A stretch of 64,000 nt of DNA from Bubalus kerabau. Its lineage: Eukaryota; Chordata; Mammalia; Artiodactyla; Bovidae. The translations under genes were made by a program, and so were the position numbers. Below, piece after piece: positions 34,439 to 44,340 of this stretch. The notes under the pieces were generated by a model. That model did no database searches, was not told where the DNA came from, and saw only the letters and a list, made by a program, of their open reading frames with translations. The stretch covers positions 47,513,501-47,577,500 of the forward strand of contig NC_073628.1 of the NCBI RefSeq assembly GCF_029407905.1, in the 5' to 3' direction. The first letter of the stretch is position 1. Each line of letters opens with the position of its first letter.

Positions 34439-35013
34439 TGTTGCAGAAACCAGTACTCGAGAAACCAAGCACCATACTTGGAGAGTTGGAGAACTCAGGT
34501 TTATTACTCTGGCAGGCACAGAGGAGTTAACACTCCAAGCTCTGAGCCCCGAACAAAGGGGTTACAGAGTTTTTATAGACAGACTGTAGTGGGTGACACT
34601 AGCTGCTAATAGGCTGGTTTAAACAAGGGGTTTCACGTGCAGGAACAATGGTCAACATGGGGAGGGGGATGTCTGACCTGGACAGGCATGATTAAGCAGG
34701 ATTGCAGGGGCTGGGTGACTGCAAAGAGCAGGACAAGGGTGAGTGAGATAAACTCCAGTTCCTAGTATTGTAAGTCCCCACTTTCTGAGACTATGTGACC
34801 TATGTGATCTAGACTTTGCAAGGGCCAAGCTGAGTTACAGAGGCAGAAGGAGACGGAGGTTAGGTAAACTCTTAACTTTTCTTCTTTAATAAGTAAGTAA
34901 GTGTTAGTTGCTCAGTCATGCCCGACTCTTTGTGACCCCATGGACTGCAGCCCACCAGGCTCTTCTGTACATAAGATTTTCCAGGCAAGGATACTGGAGT
35001 GGATTCCTCTTCA
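34439..35013 (-). mobile_element. Solo LTR with SINE-derived U3 end, 4-bp TSD
   Basis: A 575-bp block with TG...CA ends, flanked by ATGG at 34435-34438 and 35014-35017; the interrupted L1 normally has this tetramer once. On the minus strand it reads as an LTR. U3 begins at 35013 and its first ~120 bp are a BovA SINE unit. A TATAAAA box lies at the complement of about 34573-34580, an AATAAA signal at the complement of about 34499-34505, and a ~60-bp U5 ends ...GCAACA. No internal viral genes are present. The class I assignment from the 4-bp TSD is inference. Confidence 0.75.
34893..35011 (-). mobile_element. BovA SINE unit forming the U3 edge
   Basis: Complement of BovA ('gttgctcagtcatgcccgac' to 'atactggagtggatt'), preceded by TAAG tandem units. 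A 9-bp piece next to the 'ggattcctcttca' end is missing compared with other BovA copies. It lies inside the TSD of the LTR and reaches its terminus. Confidence 0.85.
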
Positions 35014-35225
35014 ATGGTAGTTCTATTTTTAATTTTTTGAGGAATCATCATACAGTTTTCCAAGTGGTTTACCATTTACATTTTTACCAAAGGTGCATAA
35101 GTTTTCCCTTAACTATTTGTCCTCATCAACCCTTATCTCTTGTCTTTTTGATTGATATGATAACTCATTGTGGTTTTGATTTGCATTTCCTAACAATTTA
35201 TGATATTAAGTGATATTGAAAATGG
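35014..35225 (-). mobile_element. Old L1 3' region, part 2
   Basis: Continuation of the L1 broken at 34438: 'ggtagttctatttttaattt', 'catacagttttccaagtgg', 'tcattgtggttttgatttgc'. These are classic complement-strand L1 ORF2-to-3'UTR phrases. Confidence 0.8.
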
Positions 35226-35924
35226 GGTACAAGAGAGGGACTTCTTCTTTGGTCGTCTTGCTGATGTCAGTACCCATCTAGGTGCTTTCTTAATGAACAA
35301 CCATTTACCTGGTAATACAGCTTGTTCCCTAGAATAACACTCAGCAATAATTGTATTTTTACCTCATTTTTTGTTTGGCAACATTATTTACAGCTTAATG
35401 GATCTTAGTTCCCCAATGACCAGTGATGGAAACCAGGTCACAGCAGTGAAATCACCAAATCCTGTTATTTAAATATTAAATAATGTTAATATTTAAATAA
35501 ATATTACTGGACCATCCAGGAATTCCCTGTGTTTTTAATGTTTATTTTTCTTTCTATTCTGCCATAAAAGGTGTGTATTGGGAAGCACATATAGTTTTCA
35601 TCACAGATTTTGGATTATAGGTTCTGTCCTCCAAGTTAAAAATTGTAAGATATAGGTAATTTTATTAAAACTTGATTAAATCATAGTCAAGAATTTGGTA
35701 CTCAGAATGAGAAAAATTCATAAGCATCTTAAGACTACAATTGGAACATTTTATGAAGTTTGTCAAATCTCATATTTATTATTGTCATTGGGAGATTTTT
35801 ATTTTGTTTTTGATATTTTTGGTGCTTGAGTGTAGATTCTATACAAGGAAAATAAAAATTAGGTCCTTTAACATTTGAAATTAATACTTTCTTCATATTC
35901 AAATTTAAAAACTTTTTAATCCAT
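35226..35924. other. No gene; AT-rich, strong hairpin
   Basis: Unassigned. It includes a perfect 14-bp AT inverted repeat (35466-35479 / 35486-35499). No exon was seen. Confidence 0.4.
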
Positions 35925-36130
35925 AAGCTTTCAGTATTTTTAATTTATTTTTAGTTGAAGGATAATTGATTTACAATTTTGTGTTGATTTCTGCCGTAGA
36001 TCAACACGGATCAGCCAAATTTATACATATGTCCCTCCCTCCTGAACCTCTTTCCCGCCCCATCCTACACTCTAGGTTGTCACAGAGCCCCAGCGTGAGT
36101 TCCTTGAGACATACAGCAAATTAAGCTTCA
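35925..36130 (-). mobile_element. L1 3' UTR fragment
   Basis: 'ttgaaggataattgatttaca', 'tgttgatttctgccgtagatc', 'tatgtccctccctcctgaacc' and 'ctaggttgtcacagagcc' are the complement of a ruminant L1 3' UTR including its G-rich block. Confidence 0.8.
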
Positions 36131-36276
36131 GTTTTTACTTGCAAATGTTGTCATCATATTTAATAAAGCTATAACATGTTAACAATTATTTTATCAGCAT
36201 TTATAGTGCTTAAGTTCTCTTAAAATTTTAAGCTGCCTTTGTAAATTTAACATAGTCAGTTTTCTCAAGTACTTAA

Positions 36277-36625
36277 GTGAGGTGAAGTGAAGTCAGTCAC
36301 TCGTGTCCAACTCTTTGAGACCCCCATGGAGTGTAGCCCGCTAGGCTCCTCTGTCCATGGGATAGTGGATTGCCATTTCCTTCTCCAGGGAATCTTCCAG
36401 ACCCAGGGATCGAACCCAGGTCTCCCGCATTGCAGACAGATGCTTTAATCTCTGAGCTACCAGGAAAGCTCTGATTTCTTTGAGCCCCTTTTTTTGGGGG
36501 CGGGGCAAGAATACTGGAGTTGGTTGCCATTCCCTTCTCCAGGGGATCTTCCCTACCCAGGGATTGAACCCGGGTCTCCTGCACTGCAGGGAGACGCTTT
36601 ACCGTCTGAGCCACCAGGGAAGTCT
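36277..36625 (-). mobile_element. Two Bov-tA SINEs within one 10-bp TSD
   Basis: AAGTACTTAA at 36267-36276 and 36626-36635 encloses a nearly complete reverse Bov-tA (36279-36471), a 35-bp spacer containing a T run and GGGGGCGGGG, and the head half of a second reverse Bov-tA (36507-36625). Both have tRNA heads on the right. A single target duplication around one and a half elements implies nesting or insertion of a preformed composite. Confidence 0.88.
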
Positions 36626-36661
36626 AAGTACTTAAACTACTTATCAAATAAAATCTTTCCA

Positions 36662-36885
36662 AGTACTCAAGTAAGTAAGTGAAGTCGCTCAGTTGTGTCC
36701 GACTTTTTGCCACTCCATGGACTGTAGCCTACCAGGCTTCTCCGTCCATGGGATTCTCCAGGCAAGAATACTGCAGTGGATTACCATTTCCTTCTCCAGG
36801 GGATCTTCCTGACTCAAGGATCGAGCCTGTGTCTCCCGCATTGGAGGCAGACGCTTTAACCTCTGAGCCACCAGGGAAGCCCTTA
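36662..36885 (-). mobile_element. Bov-tA SINE
   Basis: Third reverse Bov-tA of the cluster. It is near complete, from TAAG units and 'gaagtcgctcagttgtgtcc' to 'gagccaccagggaagccc'. Imperfect flanking repeats (CTCAAGTAAGT / CTTAAGTGAGT) may be its TSD. Confidence 0.92.
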
Positions 36886-38401
36886 AGTGAGTCATAAATC
36901 TAATAGATTAAACTTATTAAACATAAATGTGATAATTTTTATATTAATACTGTCAAATTTAGTCATTTTTAACCTTTAAAGTCAAACCTTTCATTATTTA
37001 CTAAAATATTTTCACTATAATACTAAAGCTAAGCTATTAAGTACTCTAATGTATAATTTTATGTTAAATAGGGGTATTTAAAATCTTATATATGTAAATA
37101 TATACACACACAAATTGTTCTTAAGTTTAACATAGTAAAATTAAAACTATAGAAGCCATTATTTCTAATTTTTTTATAATCCATTTAATATTAAACATTT
37201 TACACCCCAAGGAAACAATATTATTTCAAGCAATTCAGAATTATTTTCCTGAGAAATTTTGGGTTGCATTCTTAATCTAGCTGAGGTTGCACATCAAACA
37301 GAGATTTTGAAGAACTGACATCTGGATGGTTCTTTTCAAGACAATAAGTGATACACAGAGCTCGCATTTATAATTCCTTTGTTTCAATTCCAAGTCCACA
37401 CTCCAAATAATACTATCTTTTAGATGCTCCAGATTTATGTTGGCTAATAGATTTCTTCATAATTCTACTTGAGTCTCAAACCATTGTAGATTGCTTCACT
37501 TGTAGAATAGATCGTCTCTCTTTTTTTTTTAACTGCTTATTTCATTCTGAATTATTTCCATATAATTCTCATCTGGCAGGGCTATAAATCTTAGGGATAT
37601 TAAACTTACTTCTGATTTTATTCTGTATGTCTTGTGGTTTACTCTTGCATTATGATCAGGGCACTAAACCACTATAGTGGTTTAAAATGTGGATTATTCA
37701 TGCTCTTTCCAAGGGAATTATATATGTAGTCAGAGATACATGTTTTCAGAATAAAATAATATCTTCATTGTATATATTTATATGTATGTATTAATTTAGA
37801 ATAACATTTTTATAGTCTTCTATGAATTAATATTTCCACAAATTCTATCATTTTCTTGTGCAGACTATAGTTGATTTATAATATACATGTTAATATATGT
37901 AATTTATTATTCATAAAATTTTACCACAGAATTTGCAACAAAGTTTTACACTTTTTGTTTCACTTTAAAGTTTCATATATATTTATTATACTTACTATAT
38001 AATTTTTCAAGCAGGAACATTTATTGAAAGGACTATCCTGAAAATAAAGCAACATTTTTAAAGTCATCTTTTTTCCTTTTCCAAATATATATTATACTTT
38101 ATATGCTTATGCAAATATTGTTTTATACATTTCTACTTGTTCTTTTATGTTTTGTCTAAATATATGAATGCATTGAGTGTAAACACCAAGAAATTTTATA
38201 ATCTGTTTTGTCGTGTTTTTTATTTTATTTTTTCTGCTTGTGTTTTTGATTCTAAGAGTTCCCAAAGAGAAAATGGCCTGCACCACTTTGTATTTAGGAA
38301 CATATTAGAAAATTGAGAAAGGAGTAGAGGCTCCAAAGCTACTGGATTCCTCTAACTACAGGCAATCTTAACTTCTTTTTTATTTTTTTCTTTCAGGTCA
38401 T
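36886..38401. other. No gene; AT-rich
   Basis: A 1.5-kb AT-rich stretch with no young repeats. It has an AC/TA tract near 37090-37112 and a perfect 20-bp palindrome at 37665-37684. Any old L1 content was too decayed to assign. Confidence 0.4.
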
Positions 38402-38413
38402 TGTGTACTTATT

Positions 38414-38612
38414 GGGCTTCCCTGGTGGCTCAGCAGTAAAAGAATGCACCTGCAGTTCAGGAGATGCAGGTTTAATCCCTGGTTCAGGAAGATCCCCTTC
38501 AAGAGGAAACCTACTCCAGTATCCTTGTCAGGAAAATTCCATGGATAGAGGAGCCTGGTGAGCTACAGTCCATGGGGTCACAAAGAGTCAGACATGACTG
38601 AGCAACTTAGCA
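38414..38612 (+). mobile_element. Bov-tA SINE
   Basis: Forward copy with head 'ggcttccctggtggctcagc', a body missing about 10 bp ('gaggaaacctactccagtatcc') and tail 'cacaaagagtcagacatgac'. Flanks TGTGTACTTATT and TGTGTATCTATT are a diverged 12-bp TSD. Confidence 0.93.
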
Positions 38613-39114
38613 TGTGTATCTATTATATTACTACTGAAAAGGTTTTCTCTATTAACATGGATGTGATTTTTCTTATCTATTGATATATGCATTCATCAAT
38701 TTAAGAGATACTTGGCAGGCTTCATCAAAGAACCTGGAGATATAGAGATAAAATATGGTGCCTGTCACCAAGGAGTTTGTTTGAAAAGACATTTATAGAT
38801 GAACAATTAGATAAGATTAACCAAGTTAAATAGAATTTTGATATAGTATTATTGGGACCAATAGGAAATATGGAGAAATGATACTTAGGAGAGTCAGAGG
38901 ATTCAGCATCCTTCATGTTAATTAACAATATGGGGGATTGTGAAGTACTCACATATATTTACTCATTAAACATATGTAGAGTTCCTATGTGCTAGAAATT
39001 GCTCAGACCTAAGGGATACATTAAAAAATCAGAAAAAAGTCCCTGCCTTCAAGGACCTTTTATTTAGAAAGAGAGACAGACAAATCACTATGTAAGTAAA
39101 GTATAAATGATATT

Positions 39115-39457
39115 GTGCCATGTTGCTGTGCTAAGTCACTCAGTCCTGTCTGCCTCTTTGTGACCCCATGGACTGTAGCCCGCCAGGCTCCTCTGTCCAT
39201 GGGATTCTCCAGGCAAGAATGTTGTAATGGGTTGCCATTTTTTTCTCCAGGGGATCTTCCCAACCCAGGGATTGAACCCAGGTCAATGGCAACCCATTCC
39301 AGTATTCTTGCTTGGAGAATCCCATGGACAGAGGAGCCTGGTGGGCTACAGTCCATGGGGTCGCAAAGAGTCAGACATGACTGAGCGACTTCACACACAC
39401 ACACACACTCCCTCATTGCAGGCAGATTCTTTACCAACTGAGCTACCAGGGAAGTCC
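39115..39457 (-). mobile_element. Bov-tA SINE with 12-bp TSD, internally interrupted
   Basis: Reverse Bov-tA bounded by ATAAATGATATT at 39103-39114 and 39458-39469. It is intact from the BovA tail to 'gattgaacccaggtc' at 39284, is then interrupted by an inverted BovA unit with an AC tail, and resumes at about 39411 with 'tccctcattgcaggcag' to the end of the tRNA head. Confidence 0.93.
39285..39410 (+). mobile_element. BovA unit inserted in inverted orientation
   Basis: Forward BovA ('atggcaacccattccagtattc' to 'agtcagacatgactgagcg') ending in (CA)n at 39393-39409. It lies within the reverse Bov-tA and is complementary to that element's BovA part at about 39130-39243. No clear TSD of its own. 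Confidence 0.9.
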
Positions 39458-39830
39458 ATAAATGATATTATATGAGGTTTAGTGCTGAACAGGAAAATAA
39501 ATCAAGGAAGGATAAAAAACAGTGTTCACTCTAAGATGAGTTGCCTCACTGCACCTCATAATCATAGTCTGGGGAAGAGAGATTGGGGAAGTCTTCTCCA
39601 TAGACTTGGGGAAGCCCAAGTCCTGGGCTTCTTTTCATGACCGCTGATAACAGGGATTGGCATCATGAGATTTTCCAAGAAGAATTAACGGTGGTAAGGG
39701 GATACATTTTGTGGAGAAGGGAATGATGGACATTCTGCTAGAGGAATACAGAGTTCTGGAGTGTCCTATCTGGTGCTGCTATTGTAGTGTGGAAGCCAAG
39801 AAAGAGAAATGTTTATTTGGAATACATTGG

Positions 39831-40935
39831 AGACTCCGAGTTTCCTCTTGACCATTGTCAACGGAGGCAAACAGAATGGGAGATGCAATCTTATCTAAAT
39901 GTTTCAAATTATATTCGGTAGTATGCTTGGATTTTCACTGACATTCCGGTGATGCACAACTCTGACAGACTCAACTGAGACCACATAAAACAATAGATTA
40001 ATGAGTAAATGGCTCTCCTCACTATTATACTTAGAGTGAAAAAATCACCTTTCTACATGAAATTTTTTCCTTTGGGTTACAGCTGTTTTCTGCTTGTTCC
40101 TCACTTTAGCCATTCTACCAATTTGTCATGACATTGCAAAGCTACCTTCTCCCTCACTAATATTAACCCTGTCATTTCTTCTGTTTTCTTAAACTTCATG
40201 GTATTATTATATATATATATATTTTTTTTTGCTATTTCAGAGAATAATTCTAATATGCCATTTTGAGAATCAAAGACCCTCATCATGCTAGTTATATAGC
40301 TTCAGTTTTCTTTTTTGTTCATATCTGCCTTTACTTTTCTGTTTTACAGCCCTGTTTTGTTAATTATGTCATTTCCTGGCTTTAATTTTCTCCAAAATTT
40401 ATTATACATATATATGATACACTGAGAGACACAGCATGCCAAAAATTGTGGGGATTTTTAATGCACAATTGCACATTAATAATTTGGGATAGTTATATTT
40501 TAAATAAATGTATTAAGTGCTGTTGAGTTAGAAGTTTTCTTAAATTATTTGACCTGGGACCCATCATCTCCAGTTTCCCAATACTTCTCACTAATAGTTT
40601 ATGGCAATATCATTATGCAGAAAATGTTTAGAAAAAATTATGACCTATAAGTAATTAATTATATTTGTTCCCTAGACACCTCTTTATAGGTTATATGGTT
40701 TCTAGAGCTGAAAATAATGATAAACTTGGCAAAGAGGAGCTAAACATTCTATACTAAACATATTTTTCTAATTAAAAAAACTGCTGAAGCTTGGCAATAG
40801 GTACAATCAATATTTAATTATCTATTTGTGTCTTGATATGGTATATTTGGTTTTACCTAATAAGAGTCTCCTTGTGCTTGGTTACCTTAATGAGTATTTT
40901 TTATTAGGACGGTAGGGCCATGATCCACCTAAATA
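39831..40935. other. No gene; AT-rich
   Basis: Unassigned. It contains a (TA)n tract with a T run near 40207-40231. No exon or domain-bearing frame was found. Confidence 0.4.
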
Positions 40936-41112
40936 TAGTGGTTCTTGAACTGTAACATCAAAATCACCTAAAGGGCTTGTTAAAATATGGACTGCTGGGT
41001 CCCACTTCCAGAGTATCTGGAATGGAGTCCAATAAATTACATTTCTAACAAAGTCTCGTGTTATTGATGCCACTCTCACATTGGTGCAGAGACCACATTT
41101 TGAGAATCACTA
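40936..41112. mobile_element. MER5A-like hAT DNA transposon (non-autonomous)
   Basis: A 177-bp element with inverted ends: TAGTGGTTCTTGAAC on the left and TTTGAGAATCACTA on the right. The inner phrases 'aaaatcacctaaagggcttgttaaaat' and 'ctgctgggtcccacttcc' are typical of MER5A. The ancient Charlie-group hAT transposase that moved it is not encoded here. Confidence 0.85.
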
Positions 41113-41284
41113 TCTTAAAACAACAACATATGAAATCATTAGATGTTGGTGAGATTCATAAAAATGTGTCCAGGAGTCATTGAGAACAAAACTAAATCGA
41201 GAACCATTTACTATAATTTTCATCTACTTAATCCTCCATTTCTCTGTCCTTTCCCTCTCAATATCTCAGAAAGATTTGACAATC

Positions 41285-41735
41285 TTTTTTTTTCCCCAAA
41301 ATAAACAATTTTTATTAAAATATACTTGATTTATGATGCTGTATTAGTTTCAGGTGTATAGCAAAGTGGTTCAATTATATAAGAGTATTTCAGATTCTTT
41401 TCTGTCTCAGATTATTGCAAGTTACTGAATGTAGTTCCCAGTGCTACACAGTAGGTCCTTGTTGTTTATGTATTTTATATATAGTAGTGTGTGTATGTCA
41501 ATCCCAAATTCCTAATTTATCCCTCCCTCTCCCCCACTTTTACCTTTGATAACCATAAATTTGTTTTCTATGCCTGTGAGTCTATTTTTATTTTGTAAAT
41601 AAGTTCATTTGTATGATTTTTAAGATTTACATATAAGTGATATCAAGTGATATTTTGTCTTTCTCTGTTTGACTTACTTCACTTTGTATGATAATCTTGA
41701 TGTCTTTTTCCACCTAAAAATTTACCTTGATAATT
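41285..41735 (-). mobile_element. L1 3' UTR fragment
   Basis: 'attagtttcaggtgtatagc', 'gttcccagtgctacacagtaggtccttgttg'-type text, 'atttatccctccctctccccc' and 'tctctgtttgacttacttcac' are the complement of the artiodactyl L1 3' region, including the G-rich block. A T tract marks its A-tail side. Confidence 0.85.
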
Positions 41736-41742
41736 ATTCAAC

Positions 41743-41936
41743 TGAAAGTCAAAGTTTCTCAGTTGTGTCTGACTCGTTATGACCCCATGGGCTGTACAGT
41801 CCATGGAGTTCTCCAGGCCAGAATACTGGAGTGGGTAGCCTTCCCTTCACCAGGGGATCTTTCCAACCCAGGGATTGAACCCAGGTCTCCTGCATTGCAG
41901 GCAGATTCTTTACCAGCTGAGCCACAAGGGAAGCCC
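41743..41936 (-). mobile_element. Bov-tA SINE
   Basis: Reverse copy of the subtype with 'gggctgtacagtccatgg' (a short deletion in the BovA body), ending in 'gctgagccacaagggaagcc'. The same subtype feature is seen at 61668-61850. Confidence 0.92.
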
Positions 41937-41949
41937 AAATCATCCCATT

Positions 41950-42078
41950 GAATGTGTGTGTGTGTTTTCAGTCATGTTCGACTCTTGCAATCGCGTGGAC
42001 TGTAGCCCAAGAGGCTCCTCTGTCCGTGGGATGTTCCAGGCAAGAATACTGGAGTGGGGTGCCATTTCCTTCTCCAGG
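41950..42078 (-). mobile_element. BovA SINE unit
   Basis: Single reverse BovA unit beginning with a TG microsatellite (41952-41964) and ending 'ccttctccagg' at 42078. It lies 25 bp from the start of the long BovB element. Confidence 0.9.
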
Positions 42079-42215
42079 ACTTGATAATCTCATATCAAAC
42101 ACTGAAAGATTAACTCCCCAGGTGGGTAGGTGCCCAATATGCTACTGGAGAAGAGTGGAGAAATAACTCCAGAAAGAATGAACAGACAGAGCCAAAGCAA
42201 AAACAACATCCAGTT

Positions 42216-42512
42216 GTGGATGTGACTGGCAATGGAAGTAAAGTCCGATGCTGTAAAGAACAATATTGTATAGGAACCGGGAACGTTAGGTCCATGAATC
42301 AAGGAAAACTGGAAGTGGTCAAACAGGAGATGGCAAGAATGAGCAATGACATTTTAGGAATCAGTGAACTAAAATGGACTGGAATGGGTGAAGTTAACTC
42401 AGATGATCATTATATCTTCTACTATGGGCAGGAATATGTTAGAAGAAATGGAGTAGCCATCATAGTCAACAAGAGTGTGAAATGCAGTACTTGGGTGCAA
42501 TTTCAAAAATGA
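42216..42512 (+). pseudogene. BovB endonuclease N-terminal fragment
   Basis: A 98-residue frame opening into the apurinic-endonuclease-like domain: 'VRSMNQGKLEVVKQEMAR' and 'ILGISELKWTGMGE' (the E of 'SELKW' is at the position of a metal-binding residue in this family), then 'RRNGVAIIVNKS'. A frameshift ends it at 42512, and the rest of the domain continues in other frames. In active elements it nicks target DNA for reverse transcription. Here it is dead. Confidence 0.85.
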
Positions 42513-43869
42513 AAAAATGATCTCTGTTCATTTCCAAGGCAAACCATTCAATATCACAGTAATCCAAGTCTATGCCCCAACCAGTAATGCTGAAGAAGCT
42601 GAGGTTGCTTACAAGACCTTCTAGAACTAACACCCCAAAGAGATGTCCTTTCCATTATAGGGGACTGGAATGCAATGGTAGGAAGTCAGGAGGTACCTGG
42701 AATAACAAGCAAATTTGGCCGTGGAGTACAAAATGAAGCAAGGCAAAGGCTAATAGAGTTTTGCCAAGAGAACACACTGGTCATAGCATATACACTCTTC
42801 CAACAACACAAGAGAAGACTCTACACATAGACATCACCAAATGGTCAATACCAAAATCGGATTGATTATATTCTTTGCAGCCAAAGATGAAGAAGCTCTA
42901 TACAGTCAGCAAAAACAAGACTGGGAGCTGGCTGTGTCTCAGATCATGAACTCCTTATTACAAACTCCAGACTTAAATTGAAATAAGTAAGGAAAACCAC
43001 TAGACCATTCAGGTATGACCTAAATCAAACCTCTTATGATTACACAGTGGAAGTGACAAATAGATTCAAGGGATTAGATCTGATAGACAGATTGCCCAAA
43101 GAATTATGGACAATGGTTAGTGACATTGTACAAGAGGCAGGGATCAAGACCATACCCAAGGAAAAGAAATGTAAAAAAGGCAAAATGGTTGTCTGTGGAG
43201 GCCTTACAAATAGCTGAGAAGAGAAGAGAAGGAAAAGGCAAGGGAGAAAAGGAACGATATACCCATTTGAATGCAGAGTTCCAAAGAATAGCAAGGAGAG
43301 ATAAGAAAGCCTTCCTCAGTGATCAGTGCAAAGGAACAGAGGAAAACAACAGAATGGGAAAGACTAGAGATCTCTTCAAGAAAATTAGAGATACCAAGGG
43401 AACATTTCATGCAAAGATGGGCACAATAAAGGACAGAAATGGTATGGACCTAACAGAAGCAGAAGATATTAAGAAGAGGTGACAAGAATACACAGAAGAA
43501 CTATACAAAAAAGATCTTGATGACCCAGATAACTATGATGGTGTGATGACTCACCTAGAGCCAGACAACCTGGAATGAGAAGTCAAGTGGGCCTTAGGAA
43601 GCATCACTACAAATAGAGGTAGTGGAGGTGATGGAATTCCAGTTGAGCTATTTCAAATCCTGGAAGATGATGCTGTGAAAGTGCTGCACTCAATATGCCA
43701 GAAAATTTGGAAAACTCAGCGGTGGCCACAGGACTGGAAAAGTTCAGTTTTCATTCCAATCCCAGAGAAAAACAATGCCAAATAATGTTCAAAGTATCAC
43801 ACAATTGCACTTATCTCACACACTAGCAAAGTCATGCTCAAAATTCCCCAAGCCAGGCTTTAACACTAC

Positions 43870-44340
43870 ATGAACCATGAATTTCCAGATGTTCAAGCTG
43901 GATTTAGAAAAGGCAGAGGAACCAGAGATCAAATTGCCAGCATCCTTTGGATCTTTGAAAAAGCAAGAGGGTTCCAGAAAAACATCTACTTCTGCTTTGT
44001 CTACTATGCCAAAGCCTTTGACAGTGTGGATCACAAAAAACTGTGGAAAATTTTTAAAGAGCTGGGAATACCAGACCACCTTACCTGCCTCCTGAGAAAT
44101 CTGTATGCAGATCAAGAAGCAACACCGGATATGGAACAACAGACTGGTTCCAAATTGGGAAAGGAGTATGTTAAGTCTGTGTATTGTCACTCTGCTTATT
44201 TAATTTATATGCAAAATACATCATGTGAAATGCCGGGCTGGAAGAAGCACAAGCTGAAATCAAGATTGCTGGGAGAAATATCAATAACCTCAGATATGCA
44301 GATGACACCACCCTTATGGCAGAACGTGAAGAGGAGCTGA
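43870..44340 (+). pseudogene. BovB reverse transcriptase fragment
   Basis: A 156-residue frame starting 'MNHEFPDVQAGFRKGRGTRDQIA' (RT finger region) and including motif A 'FVYYAKAFDSVDHKK'. A frameshift after about residue 90 takes the frame out of register, so the YADD box is encoded in another frame. Linker and C-terminal pieces survive as frames at 43120-43482 and 44412-44684. Confidence 0.85.

Larger units (their letters stand above)
38955..39830. mobile_element. Ancient mammalian interspersed repeat (L2-like)
   Basis: 'tatttactcattaaacata...gagttcctatgtgctag', 'gtccctgccttcaaggac', 'agagagacagacaaatcac' and 'ggacattctgctagaggaat' reproduce a widespread old mammalian repeat, probably in complement orientation to L2-type LINEs. 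It is split by the SINE at 39115-39457. The family is uncertain. Confidence 0.45.

Noticed and set aside
36277..36885. CRISPR-like regular repeat array
   Set aside because: The repeated units are three Bov-tA SINEs of ~200 bp with TSDs, in a mammalian genome.
39608..39632. Hairpin GAAGCCCA-AGTCC-TGGGCTTC as terminator or miRNA
   Set aside because: The 8-bp stem is too short for a pri-miRNA and lies in an old repeat; hairpin terminators are not a feature of mammalian Pol II genes.
41950..42110. BovA fused to the BovB 5' end as a chimeric element
   Set aside because: The 12-bp TSD starts at 42092, placing the BovB start at 42104 and leaving 25 bp of ordinary flank between the two. They are separate insertions.
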